A stretch of DNA of 64,000 nucleotides from assembly GCF_000717345.1 (NCBI RefSeq), contig NZ_JNZA01000034.1, forward strand, positions 14,105 through 78,104, given 5' to 3'. The position numbers were made by a program, and so were the translations under genes. Origin of the DNA: Streptomyces lydicus (GTDB taxonomy: Bacteria > Actinomycetota > Actinomycetes > Streptomycetales > Streptomycetaceae). Below, piece by piece: positions 45,612-56,072 of the stretch. How positions within the stretch are numbered: the stretch's first letter is position 1; each line of letters opens with the position of its first letter. Below the pieces are notes generated by a model. The model was not told the origin of the DNA, did no database searches, and saw only the letters and a program-made list of their open reading frames with translations.

Positions 45612-46244
45612 CTAACGGCGGCCGGCCTGTGCCTCGGTCAGCGTCTTGAAGGCGGCCTCCGGGTCCTCGGGCTCCTCGGCCCACGCGTCAGGGTCGCAGT
45701 TCGGGACCGCGCGCCTGATCCCGCCCCGTGGGTCCGGCACGTCACCGAAGTGCCGCGGGATCAGGTGGATGTGCAGGTGGTCGACGGTCCGGCCGGCCGC
45801 ACGGCCCTCGTTGATCCCGATGGTGTATCCGTCGGGGCCGTGCTTCTCGGTGAGGCGCTCCTGGGCGGTCAGGATGAGGGCATAGGCATCCTTGAGCTCC
45901 CTCGGCGTCAGCTCGAAGAACGACTCGACGTGGCGCTTCGGGACCACTTCCACATGGCCGGCGGCGGCCGGGAAGTTGTCGTACCGCACGTAACAGGTCT
46001 TGTTCTCTTCCATGACCTGGTTGACCTCGGGCCGATGCACCTGGCAGAAAATGCACGCCGCGCCGTCCGAGGATTCCTCTGCGGAGCGCCGGGCGTCCTT
46101 TCCGTCGGCCTTGGGCCGTGTCCAGCGGGTCAGCCATTGCGAGAAGAGAGACAATCTGAGTCCTAACGAATTCCGGATGGCGGCAAAGCTGATTTGTCGC
46201 GATCCGGTGAACAGATTTTCAAGAACCAGCGCTTGAGGACTCAT
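45612..46244 (-). CDS. HIT-family nucleotide hydrolase
   Basis: 210 aa from ATG 46244. The HIT domain (about 66-175) has CIFCQVHRPEVNQV, YDNFPAAAGHVEVVPKRHVE and the catalytic triad HLHIHLIPRHFGD. The N-terminal 65 residues (FAAIRNSLGLRLSLFSQWLT) form an extension not found in standard HIT proteins. The same frame is open far upstream (to 48251) only as an artefact of antisense GC-rich DNA. It is convergent with the membrane protein gene and the second HIT-type protein within 3.5 kb. The natural substrate could be AMP- or GMP-linked compounds. Confidence 0.88.
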   Translation of the reverse strand: MSPQALVLENLFTGSRQISFAAIRNSLGLRLSLFSQWLTRWTRPKADGKDARRSAEESSDGAACIFCQVHRPEVNQVMEENKTCYVRYDNFPAAAGHVEVVPKRHVESFFELTPRELKDAYALILTAQERLTEKHGPDGYTIGINEGRAAGRTVDHLHIHLIPRHFGDVPDPRGGIRRAVPNCDPDAWAEEPEDPEAAFKTLTEAQAGRR

Positions 46245-46727
46245 TGCTCGATTCCACTCCTTCGCTCGGGGTGCATCTCCACTTCGCACTTCTGAGGGTA
46301 GTGGCGGGGATCGGCGCGTCCTCGTGGGCCGGCGGCGGAATGCTTGGTTCCGGACAGTCCCTGGCCCGTTCCGGCGCACTGGCGGGGAACGTGCGGGCGT
46401 AGTGGCGCATTTGTGGCAGTCACCGGATGAAGCAGACCGACGGTGAACATCCCAGAACGGTAGCGAAGTCCTCAGCGACACGCTAGCGGCGAGGGGGCTC
46501 TGTGCGGGTGAGAACGCATGAGCGTCTCGTGTCGATGACCGGGACGCGAGCCGATGTTTCGGCCCCTTTCGAAAATGATCATTTCGCTCTCTCCATTCCA
46601 CGAAAAGGGCAAGCCGGTGAGCGCGCAGGGAGGGGCCCGGACGTCCCGCGCGGTGACGTCCACCGGGCACAGGCGTAGGCTGTGCGAGATGCCGTATTTG
46701 CACTGTTTGTAGCGCTGGAGGCGGCGC
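46245..46727. other. Gene-free region between divergent HIT and gltD
   Basis: No supported coding region. It holds an AT-rich perfect palindrome, aaatgatcattt (46572-46583), and a TAGGCT at about 46675, a plausible -10 element for gltD. The strong RBS GGAGGCGG precedes gltD. Both divergent genes should have their promoters here. Confidence 0.4.
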
Positions 46728-48236
<1,509 letters not shown>

Positions 48237-48562
48237 CCCCAAAGAGCACACCGGGCACCGCCCCCTCCGCAGCCGGCTCGCCGGGACCGGGCACGCCGCT
48301 CACTCCCCGGCGACTCGACGTCCCCCTCCCCGAAGGTCAATCGGTTAGGGGTCCCTGAGGGACTTTCCTTGATCCACGTCCGGGGTGTGTTCCGTCATCC
48401 GAACTCAAGGGGACTTCTCGCCGCTTGATGTTTCCGGACATACCCACGGCCACGTGCGTGGGTACTACAGTCTTTCGTTGTGCTGTATGTCACATGGTGG
48501 CGCTGGGGTGGGTGGCCTGCGTGGGGCAGCCACGTGCCCGAGTGGCGAGATCTGGGGGCTTC
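48237..48562. other. Intergenic before TerD-nuclease gene
   Basis: No supported gene. A gtccc-tga-gggac hairpin (48351-48363) followed by tttcctt is a possible gltD terminator. The remaining leader before 48563 (GGGGG site about 5 nt upstream of the start) should hold the promoter of the TerD-nuclease gene. The frame is open from 48425, but that part lacks TerD homology. Confidence 0.45.
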
Positions 48563-50596
48563 ATGCATGACATGGTCAAGGGCTCGAACGTCGCGCTGAC
48601 GGCCCTGAGTGAGAACGCCGGGTCGGTGATCCTCAGTTTGAGCTGGGTCAGTCCGACCGGTGAAGGCGATGCGGATGTGTCCGTCCTGCTGCTGGACGCG
48701 AACGGCAAGGTGCGCAGCGACAGCGACTTCTACTTCTACAACAACCCGGTTGCCGCTGACGGGAGTGTGCAACTGCTGGGCAAGACACCGACGGAGAGCG
48801 GTGACGAAGACCGCATCAGCTTCGACCTGACGGCGGTCCCGTCCGGCATCGACCGGATCGTCGTGGCGGCGAGCCGCTACGAGGGAGCCGGTTTCGGGGA
48901 ACTGGAAGACCTGAAGGTGACACTGGCCGATGGGGGCGGCGAGAGCCTCCTCAGGTTCGCCATCGATGACGCCGGAACGGTGAGCGCGATCATCTTTGGC
49001 GAGTTGTATCGGCGTGGGGGAGAGTGGAAGTTCCGTGCCGTCGGACAGGGCTACGACACCGGCCTGGCCGGTCTCGCGACGGACTTCGGCGTGGACATCG
49101 AGGACGACGCGGACGCAGAACAAGCGCTGAACGGCGCTGCGAGCAACGAGCAGGCTGGTACGGCGGTTTCGGTTCCGGCCGTCGAGCAGGAGCCGCAGGC
49201 GTCGTCAGGCTTGGTTCCGGCTCCCCGCCCGCCGTACGACGAGGTGGGGACGAAGAAGGCGGCACGGCCTCGCACCGCGAAGAAGAAGGTCACCGTGCCC
49301 GCGGTGGCCAGGAAGTCCCTGGCGGACAACGAGTCCTGGAAGCAAGCCAGGCTCTTTCCGGTTTCGGTGCTCAAGAGCGACCGGGACCGGGAGATGCGCG
49401 CTACGTCGGTCCTGCTGTCGGTGATGGCGCAAGTGCCGGAGTTCGGCCGGAGACTCACGGCGGCGTTCGGAGCACCGGCGGGCCGCATGGAGACGTATAC
49501 CGAGGTCTCGCTGCCGCACGGCGATACCCCGCGACGTCCCGACGGAGTGATCCGCGTCGAGCGGGCCGGCAAACTGTGGACCGCGCTGGTGGAAACCAAG
49601 ACCAACGGCAATGACCTCAAGTCCGATCAGGTGCAGGCGTATATGGACATCGCCGCACGCCGTGGATACGAGGCCGTGATCACACTGTCGAACGATGTCG
49701 CGCTGGAAGGCAGCCCGCTCGTCGACGTCAAGACCGACGGACGGCGCAAGCACAAGGTGGCCCTTTGGCACCTGTCCTGGGCCGAAGTCACGCAGCAGGC
49801 ACAGATGCTGATCCGGCACGAGGGCGTCGGGGACAAGGCGCATGCCTGGCTGCTCCAGGAACTGCTGTACTACCTACGGCATGAGAACTCCGGCTGCCAC
49901 GGCTTCCAGAACATGGGGTCGGCCTGGGTCCCCGTCCGCAACGGGATCGATGACGAAACCCTGTGCCAGGGCGACTCACGGGCCCTGGGCGTGGTGGAGA
50001 GCTGGGAGCGGCTCATTCGTCAGATCTGCCTGAGCCTCGGTGGCGAACTCGGGCAGAAGGTGCTGCCCGTCCAGCGTGCCAAGCGCGGAGCCGATCCGGC
50101 AGCACGCCGCAGCCGCCTGGCCGATCAGCTGTGCCTCGACGGCAGGCTGCAGGCAGAGCTCCGGATCGAGGGCGCACCCGGAATTCTGGCGCTCAGCGCC
50201 GACCTGCGCACTGCCAAGCTCCGCACCTCCATCGAGATCCCCGCACCCGAACAGGGCTACCCGCTGACGTGGGCCAAACGCCTCATCCGCCGACTGGCCG
50301 AGGCACCGGCAGACCTGCACATCGAAACGCTGGTCGAGGGAGAGCCCGGGGGGCCGCGGGGCACGCTGGAACGGCTCCGCCCGGAGCCGGCGAACATGCT
50401 CCCGAAGAACAACGACACCCGGATCACCGGCTTCCGTCTGTCCCTGTTCAAAGGCATGGGAAGCGGCCGGGGGAACGCCGAATCCGGCTTCATCCGCAGC
50501 GTCGACGACGCCGTGCACCGCTTTTACACCAGCGTGGTCGTCCACCTGGACCGCCCAACGCCCCGGCAAGCGGATGGCCTCAAGGCGGGCAGCTAG
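48563..50596 (+). CDS. TerD domain fused to PD-(D/E)XK nuclease-like domain
   Basis: 677 aa from ATG 48563. Residues 4-185 are a TerD domain: MVKGSNVALTALSENAG, DADVSVLLLDANGKV and SDSDFYFYNNP, with acidic calcium-binding positions. A basic linker (TKKAARPRTAKKKVTVP, about 230-247) follows. Residues 270-400 carry nuclease-like motifs: TEVSLPHGDTPRRPDGVI with Asp327, then WTALVETKTNGN (Glu344, Lys346) and DQVQAYM, matching a PD-(D/E)XK core. The C-terminal 270 residues are unassigned. TerD proteins belong to tellurite/phage-stress systems, and the fusion suggests a DNA-targeting effector. It ends convergently with the Rieske gene, stop codons overlapping. Confidence 0.78.
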   Translation: MHDMVKGSNVALTALSENAGSVILSLSWVSPTGEGDADVSVLLLDANGKVRSDSDFYFYNNPVAADGSVQLLGKTPTESGDEDRISFDLTAVPSGIDRIVVAASRYEGAGFGELEDLKVTLADGGGESLLRFAIDDAGTVSAIIFGELYRRGGEWKFRAVGQGYDTGLAGLATDFGVDIEDDADAEQALNGAASNEQAGTAVSVPAVEQEPQASSGLVPAPRPPYDEVGTKKAARPRTAKKKVTVPAVARKSLADNESWKQARLFPVSVLKSDRDREMRATSVLLSVMAQVPEFGRRLTAAFGAPAGRMETYTEVSLPHGDTPRRPDGVIRVERAGKLWTALVETKTNGNDLKSDQVQAYMDIAARRGYEAVITLSNDVALEGSPLVDVKTDGRRKHKVALWHLSWAEVTQQAQMLIRHEGVGDKAHAWLLQELLYYLRHENSGCHGFQNMGSAWVPVRNGIDDETLCQGDSRALGVVESWERLIRQICLSLGGELGQKVLPVQRAKRGADPAARRSRLADQLCLDGRLQAELRIEGAPGILALSADLRTAKLRTSIEIPAPEQGYPLTWAKRLIRRLAEAPADLHIETLVEGEPGGPRGTLERLRPEPANMLPKNNDTRITGFRLSLFKGMGSGRGNAESGFIRSVDDAVHRFYTSVVVHLDRPTPRQADGLKAGS

Positions 50597-51822
50597 GCCG
50601 ACGGTGGTTCGGCTTGGGCGGCCGACTGGTTCGGCTTGAGGTGTGAGGTCGCACCGGCCTGCGGTGAGTTGTCGCAGAACGCGGCGGCACCGCACAGGGC
50701 GGATTCCGGGCGGATGGGGACGCCGTTGGTGCGCAGCACGTCGCGGACATCGAGGATCAGCGGGAAGACCTCATGGTTCCGGTCCTCGCCCTGCTCGTCC
50801 CAGGCGCGCTGCTCGGCCTCGACCGCCATCCGGTCCTGGGCGAAGACCCGCTCGGTGAAGCGCCGGATGAACGGCCAGGCGAGATGCAGCGCCCCCGGGA
50901 TGGGCGGCTTCTCGATCATCAGCAGACCGTAGGCGTGATTGGTGCGCTGCTCGGCATCTTCCGGTACGTAGGCCGCCCAGAGCGAGAAGGCCGGGCGTTC
51001 GGACTTCTCGGGGACCAGGTGGAGGGTCTGGTAGGGGTACTCGGTGCGGATCGTGATGACATCGGACGATTTACCGCCGCCGATCCCCTCGGCGGCGAGC
51101 AGACCGGCGCCGCGGTCCTTCTTCCCGCCGGCTGGTGTGAACAAATACCGGGCCTCCACGGATTGCGGGCCGGATTCGTACCCGAGGAGCTTGGGCTGGA
51201 TCCTGCCGAGGATGCCCCGGTGCAGGAACTGGTGATTCATGTCGAGCAAATTCTCGTGCATGAACGAGTAGTGGCAGCGCACGGTGCGGGAAAATGTCAT
51301 CGTCCTGTGCCTGGCCGAATCGAATTCCGGCAACTCGGGCAGGCGTGCTGCGGTTGCCTTTTCCGGGTCACCCGGGAAGACGAAAACGAGGCCGTACGCT
51401 TCGCGGACCGGGTAGGCGCGCACACCGCGCGGCGGCCGGTCGGCGTCTTTGGGCAGATACGGGATCTGGGAGATGCGGCCGTTTCCTCGGTAGGCCCAGG
51501 CGTGGTAGCAACAGCGGAGCGAGTCGCCTTCCACAACCCCCATGCTCAGCGGCACCTGACGGTGGGCACACCGGTCCTCCAGTGCGTAGACCGTGCCGCT
51601 TTCGCCGCGATACAACACGATCCGCTCACCCGCGAACGCAGCAGCGAAGGTCTTGCTCTTCCGCACGCTCCCGGATACCGCGACCGGATACCAGAAATTC
51701 GGATTGATCCCGGTGCGCCTGAGGTCGGCCACGGCTCCGGGCTCCTCCTCATGCACGGGGTAGCGGTCTCCTGCCGCCCGGTCCGGAATTGTCTTACCTC
51801 GTGCGGGCAGTGGCTCGGCCAT
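50593..51822 (-). CDS. Rieske non-heme iron oxygenase
   Basis: 409 aa from ATG 51822 (GGGAGA upstream). The Rieske cluster is C85-x-H87 in RCAHRQVPLS and C104-x2-H107 in RCCYHAWAY. The catalytic domain has HENLLDMNHQFLH, the N-x2-D-x2-H-x3-H iron-binding pattern. Length and order match large-subunit-like monooxygenases and dioxygenases. No ferredoxin or reductase gene is next to it; a housekeeping electron donor is needed. The substrate is unknown. It is convergent with the TerD-nuclease gene. Confidence 0.9.
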   Translation of the reverse strand: MAEPLPARGKTIPDRAAGDRYPVHEEEPGAVADLRRTGINPNFWYPVAVSGSVRKSKTFAAAFAGERIVLYRGESGTVYALEDRCAHRQVPLSMGVVEGDSLRCCYHAWAYRGNGRISQIPYLPKDADRPPRGVRAYPVREAYGLVFVFPGDPEKATAARLPELPEFDSARHRTMTFSRTVRCHYSFMHENLLDMNHQFLHRGILGRIQPKLLGYESGPQSVEARYLFTPAGGKKDRGAGLLAAEGIGGGKSSDVITIRTEYPYQTLHLVPEKSERPAFSLWAAYVPEDAEQRTNHAYGLLMIEKPPIPGALHLAWPFIRRFTERVFAQDRMAVEAEQRAWDEQGEDRNHEVFPLILDVRDVLRTNGVPIRPESALCGAAAFCDNSPQAGATSHLKPNQSAAQAEPPSA

Positions 51823-52025
51823 ACACGTCTCCCTTGCCGCAGGTCACCGTCCATAACGGAACGGAAAAATGCCGGTTGGATCAATCATCCGCGGCGCAAC
51901 CGCGTTCCGCATGACCGACGCGTGGGCCATTCGCGATGATGACCTCGCTGCCGAGGGGCGCCGGCCTGGGGTGCCAGAAACCGAGACGGGACTTGCCGCG
52001 CTGACCTGCAGCGCATGCCGTCGGG

Positions 52026-52310
52026 CTACAGACCACGAAGCGCTTCGTGGAGATCGCTGTAGGCGCTCCAGCAGTCGACACTGCCATCGCCGTTCAGACT
52101 GCCCATGTACCAGTCCTCGTCGTTGACCGGCTTCACCAGACACAGACCATGGAACCCCAGGACGATCTCGGGATGGATGCGTGCACGGCATTCCGGCCCG
52201 GCCACCCATTCGACGGACCGCTCGGTGTCGAGCGCTATGGCCTCCTGGTCGCCGGAGATGTTGCGGATCGCCTCAAGAGTCCACCCCGCCGGTAGTCGCG
52301 CGCCCCTCAT
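52026..52310 (-). CDS. Small hypothetical protein
   Basis: 94 aa from ATG 52310. No family recognised. It is rich in aromatic and acidic residues: EAIRNISGDQEAIALDTERS, VLGFHGLCLVKPVNDEDWYM and SVDCWSAYSDLHEALRGL. The composition suggests a small folded soluble protein. It is isolated between the Rieske gene and tRNA-Ser. The frame is open upstream to 52448, but no better start is seen. Confidence 0.6.
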   Translation of the reverse strand: MRGARLPAGWTLEAIRNISGDQEAIALDTERSVEWVAGPECRARIHPEIVLGFHGLCLVKPVNDEDWYMGSLNGDGSVDCWSAYSDLHEALRGL

Positions 52311-52464
52311 GAGGCGATCGTGGCACCTCTCGCCGATGCCATTGGTGGGCTTAGGGGGTTTTGGTGGAGCGGTGCGGTCCGCCCTCTGAGTCACATGCCG
52401 TGCGCCCACGGTAGTTCTCGTGCTCCTGGATGGGGGCTCGTCGGTCAACTGAGACGGAGAACCG

Positions 52465-52498
52465 CGAAGGGCCCCACCGCAAGCGGTGGGGCCCTTCG
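52465..52498 (-). terminator. Terminator of tRNA-Ser
   Basis: Perfect 16-bp stem (cgaagggccccaccgc / gcggtggggcccttcg) with a 2-nt aa loop, 22 bp downstream of the tRNA on its strand. It is the strongest hairpin in this area. Confidence 0.85.
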
Positions 52499-52519
52499 AC
52501 GTTGTGCCCGGTGAGGCAC

Positions 52520-52607
52520 TGGCGGAGGATACGAGATTCGAACTCGTGAGGGGTTGCCCCCAACACGCTTTCCAAGCGTGCGCCCTAGGCCACTAGGCGA
52601 ATCCTCC
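52520..52607 (-). tRNA. tRNA-Ser (anticodon GGA)
   Basis: The complement folds as an 88-nt type II tRNA: acceptor GGAGGAT pairs with ATCCTCC, the anticodon stem-loop is ACGCTTGGAAAGCGT with GGA at 52571-52573, there is a long variable arm (TTGGGGGCAACCCC) and a T-loop GTTCGAAT. The 3' end is G-CCA, so the CCA is genome-encoded (52520-52522). It reads UCC and UCU codons. Confidence 0.97.
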
Positions 52608-52734
52608 GCCGCAAACAATACAAGACGTTGGGGAGTGCTCGCGAACATGATCCGGGGGAGGGGGGTGGCCGGGGGGTGAGCGGGGGTGGAGAGGGGGAGG
52701 CGGGTTCGTTTGTTGGGCGGGGGATCCGCTAGTG

Positions 52735-52832
52735 TGGTGCCCAGCCCCTCACGTGGCGCTATCTGACTGAACTCCCCCAGGGCCGGAAGGCAGCAAGGGT
52801 AGGTTGGCTCTGGCGGGTGCGTGGGGGGCGCT
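52735..52832 (+). ncRNA. ffs: SRP RNA, small bacterial type (4.5S)
   Basis: The diagnostic SRP54-binding loop is ccagggccggaaggcagcaa (about 52777-52796). The 5' segment (gcccctcacg) pairs with the 3' segment (cgtggggggc), giving one long hairpin of about 95 nt. Position just upstream of dnaX is usual in Streptomyces. Ends are approximate by a few bases. Confidence 0.9.
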
Positions 52833-52982
52833 TGCGTTGGCGAGCCGCCTCCACTGCTTACGAGGCCCGCTGCTTACGGGGCCCGCTGCTTACGGGCCCG
52901 CCCGAGCGGAGCCGGGAGTGGGGGAGAGGCCGAGGCTTCGGGCGCGGGCCGGTTGTCAGTGGGGCCCGATATCGTCGTATGC

Positions 52983-55454
52983 GTGTCGTCCCTTGCGCTG
53001 TACCGCCGCTACCGACCCGAGACCTTCGCCGAGGTCATCGGGCAAGAGCACGTGACCGCCCCGCTGCAGCAGGCGTTGCGGAACAACCGGGTCAACCACG
53101 CGTATCTCTTCAGTGGGCCGCGCGGCTGTGGCAAGACGACCAGCGCGCGGATCCTGGCGCGGTGTTTGAACTGTGAGGAAGGTCCCACTCCCACGCCCTG
53201 CGGGACCTGCCAGTCGTGTGTGGACCTGGCCAGGAACGGGCGGGGCTCGATCGATGTGATCGAGATCGACGCGGCGTCCCACGGTGGCGTGGACGACGCC
53301 CGTGAGCTGCGCGAGAAGGCGTTCTTCGGGCCGGCGAGCAGCCGCTACAAGATCTACATCATCGACGAGGCGCACATGGTGACCTCGGCGGGCTTCAACG
53401 CCCTGCTGAAGGTCGTCGAGGAGCCGCCGGAGCATCTGAAGTTCATCTTCGCCACGACCGAGCCCGAGAAGGTCATCGGGACGATCCGGTCGCGTACGCA
53501 CCACTATCCGTTCCGGCTGGTGCCGCCGGGCACGCTGCGGGAGTACCTCGCCGAGGTGTGCGGGCGGGAGGACATTCCGGTCGAGGACGGGGTGCTGCCG
53601 CTGGTGGTGCGGGCCGGCGCCGGGTCGGTGCGTGACTCGATGTCGGTGATGGACCAGCTGCTCGCCGGGGCCGCTGCCGACGGTGTGACGTATGCCATGG
53701 CGACGGCCCTGCTCGGATACACCGACGGGTCGCTGCTGGACTCCGTGGTGGAGGCGTTCGCCGCGGGGGACGGGGCGGCGGCCTTCGAGGTGGTGGACCG
53801 GGTCATCGAGGGCGGCAATGATCCGCGGCGGTTCGTGGCCGATCTGCTGGAGCGGCTGCGGGATCTGGTGATCCTGGCGGCGGTGCCGGACGCCGGGGAG
53901 AAGGGGCTGATCGACGCCCCTGCGGACGTCGTGGAGCGGATGACGGCGCAGGCGTCGGTGTTCGGGGCGGCGGAGCTCAGCAGGGCCGCCGACCTGGTCA
54001 ACACGGGGCTGACGGAGATGCGCGGCGCGACCTCGCCGCGGCTGCAGCTGGAGCTGATCTGTGCGCGGGTGCTGCTGCCCGCGGCGTACGACGACGAGCG
54101 GTCGGTGCAGGCGCGGCTCGACCGGCTGGAGCGCGGCGCGGGCGCGGCGCTCGCGGCCGGCCGGGGCCAGGCCGGTCCCGGAGGAGCCGGGGGCGACCTC
54201 GGTGCCGGGCCGTCTCCCGTGGTGAGCGGCGGTGGGCCCGCGGCCGGGTACGTGCCGGGGCCGGAGGCGCATCCGCCGATGCCGGCCGGCCCGTCCGGGC
54301 CGGCGGCCGCGCGTGCCGCGGTGCGCGGGGCCGGGGCCCCGGCGGGGAATTCCGCCGCGGGGGCGCCTGCTGCCGCGGCGCCGTCCGGTGGACCGGCCCC
54401 CGCGCCGGCCGCACCGGAGACCGGTGGGGCCGGCGCGCCGGCTCCCGCGGCCGCTCCGGCCGCGGAGGGCGCCGGCGGGCCGCAGGGCGGCCCTGCGGGC
54501 GGTGCGGGCGCGCGGCCCGGAGCGTGGCCCGGCGGGGGCGGCAGAGCGGCCGGTGCCGGCGGCGCGGGCAGCGGCGGCGTGAGCAACGGGGGTGTGGGCA
54601 GCGGCGGCGCGGCGCGGCAGCCCGGTGGCTGGCCGACGGCCGTGGCGCCCGGACAGGGCGGCCAGGGGCCGCAGGGTGGTGGCGCGACGGCGAGCGGGCC
54701 GGCCGCCGGTGCGCCCGCACCGCAGCCCGCGCAGCCGGCGGCCGGTGCGCCCGCGCCCGTGGCGCCCACCCCCCAGCCGGGCGCGGCGCAGGGTGCCGCC
54801 CAGGTGCGGCAGATGTGGCCGGACATCCTCGACGCGGTCAAGGCCCGCCGGCGCTTCACCTGGATCCTGCTCAGCCAGAACGCCCAGGTCTCCGGTTTCG
54901 ACGGCACGACCCTGCAGATCGGCTTCCCCAATGCCGGCGCCCGCGACAGCTTCGCCAACGGCGGGAGCGAGGACGTCCTCAAGGACGTGCTCGCCGAGCG
55001 GTTCCAGGTGCAGTGGCGGGTCGAGGCCATCGTCGACCCCTCGGGCGGCGCGAACCCGCCGGCCGGCGGTGCCCCCCGCAGCGGCGGTGGCGGCTTCGGC
55101 GGGGCGCCCGCCGCGCCGGCGCCGTCCGCACCGCAGGCGCCGCCCCAGCAGAGCGGCCCGCCGGCGTCCCCTTCGTCCGGTGGCGGCCAGTACGGCCAGA
55201 GCGGCGGCACGGGCGGCGGCCAGGGGGCCCGGATGGCGCGGGAAGCCGTCGCGCCGTCCGCTTCCTCCGGCGGCGGGCAGAGCGCTGCCGCGCCGGAGCC
55301 CTCGTACACCCCGCCCGAGCCCCCGCCGATGTCGATCGAGTACGACATGCCGGCCGAGGACGACCCCGACCTCGTCGACTCCGCGCTGAGCGGCCACGAC
55401 CTGATCGTTCGCGAGCTGGGCGCCACGGTGGTGGAGGAGTTCACCCATGAGTGA
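52983..55454 (+). CDS. dnaX: DNA polymerase III gamma/tau subunit
   Basis: 823 aa from GTG 52983; the frame is open earlier but through the leader after the SRP RNA. AAA+ clamp-loader core: ALYRRYRPETFAEVIGQEHV, Walker A GPRGCGKTT, zinc cysteines in CLNCEEGPTPTPCGTCQSC, YIIDEAHMVTSAGFNALLK (Walker B) and FIFATTEPEKVIGTIRSR. A Gly/Ala/Pro-rich disordered linker covers about 385-600, followed by the tau-like domain (QMWPDILDAVKARRRFTWIL). It is longer than usual through this linker. It loads the sliding clamp and links the polymerase to the replisome. Confidence 0.96.
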   Translation: MSSLALYRRYRPETFAEVIGQEHVTAPLQQALRNNRVNHAYLFSGPRGCGKTTSARILARCLNCEEGPTPTPCGTCQSCVDLARNGRGSIDVIEIDAASHGGVDDARELREKAFFGPASSRYKIYIIDEAHMVTSAGFNALLKVVEEPPEHLKFIFATTEPEKVIGTIRSRTHHYPFRLVPPGTLREYLAEVCGREDIPVEDGVLPLVVRAGAGSVRDSMSVMDQLLAGAAADGVTYAMATALLGYTDGSLLDSVVEAFAAGDGAAAFEVVDRVIEGGNDPRRFVADLLERLRDLVILAAVPDAGEKGLIDAPADVVERMTAQASVFGAAELSRAADLVNTGLTEMRGATSPRLQLELICARVLLPAAYDDERSVQARLDRLERGAGAALAAGRGQAGPGGAGGDLGAGPSPVVSGGGPAAGYVPGPEAHPPMPAGPSGPAAARAAVRGAGAPAGNSAAGAPAAAAPSGGPAPAPAAPETGGAGAPAPAAAPAAEGAGGPQGGPAGGAGARPGAWPGGGGRAAGAGGAGSGGVSNGGVGSGGAARQPGGWPTAVAPGQGGQGPQGGGATASGPAAGAPAPQPAQPAAGAPAPVAPTPQPGAAQGAAQVRQMWPDILDAVKARRRFTWILLSQNAQVSGFDGTTLQIGFPNAGARDSFANGGSEDVLKDVLAERFQVQWRVEAIVDPSGGANPPAGGAPRSGGGGFGGAPAAPAPSAPQAPPQQSGPPASPSSGGGQYGQSGGTGGGQGARMAREAVAPSASSGGGQSAAAPEPSYTPPEPPPMSIEYDMPAEDDPDLVDSALSGHDLIVRELGATVVEEFTHE

Positions 55455-55493
55455 GCGCGCAGCTGAGCGGGCGCGGTTCGCGCGGCTCTGACG

Positions 55494-55520
55494 GCGCGTA
55501 TACGGCGCGTATACGGGACG
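55494..55520. promoter_or_regulatory. CGTATACG palindromes upstream of ybaB
   Basis: Two 8-bp palindromes, cgtatacg at 55498-55505 and 55509-55516, have a period of exactly 11 bp, one helical turn, and are followed by a related cgtattcg. They lie in the 216-bp gap between dnaX and ybaB and may form a protein-binding site. Confidence 0.35.
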
Positions 55521-55670
55521 TATTCGGGGCGTGCCGGCGGCTCACGGACGGTGAGCGGGCCGCCCCGGGCGTACACCCGTGCTCCTCCCTACGGCGTAGG
55601 GCGCCGGGCCCGTGAAACACGTAGGCTCGGGCTACCGCACCAATCGTTGTCGTACGGCAGGAGTTCCGTC

Positions 55671-56021
55671 GTGATCCCCGGTGGTCAGCCCAATATGCAG
55701 CAGCTGCTTCAGCAGGCTCAGAAGATGCAGCAGGACCTTGCGGCCGCCCAGCAGGAGCTGGCGGAGACGCCCGTGGAAGGTTCCGCGGGCGGCGGCCTGG
55801 TCAAGGCCACGGTGACCGGCTCCGGTGAGCTCCAGGGCCTGGTCATCGACCCCAAGGCGATCGACGCCGACTCCCCGGAGGAGACGGCCGAGACGATCGC
55901 CGACCTCGTCCTGGCGGCGGTCCGGGACGCCAACGCCAGCGCCCAGCAGCTCCAGCAGCAGAAGCTCGGTCCGCTCGCCCAGGGCCTGGGTGGCGGCGGC
56001 ATCCCTGGTCTCCCCTTCTGA
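55671..56021 (+). CDS. ybaB: YbaB/EbfC-type nucleoid-associated protein
   Basis: 116 aa from GTG 55671 with caggagt upstream. N-terminal coiled coil ([20 protein letters not shown]), then the EbfC core [40 protein letters not shown]. The final Gly-rich tail is [11 protein letters not shown]. It binds DNA as a dimer. In many bacteria it lies between dnaX and recR, as it does here, with 51 bp to recR. Confidence 0.96.
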   Translation: MIPGGQPNMQQLLQQAQKMQQDLAAAQQELAETPVEGSAGGGLVKATVTGSGELQGLVIDPKAIDADSPEETAETIADLVLAAVRDANASAQQLQQQKLGPLAQGLGGGGIPGLPF

Positions 56022-56072
56022 GGAGTAGCCAACTAGCGTACGCAGTACGGCAGAAGAGAGAGAAGACGTTCC

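Noticed and set aside
55448..55491. 14-codon ORF overlapping the dnaX stop
   Set aside because: Starts inside dnaX without its own RBS; too short to support.
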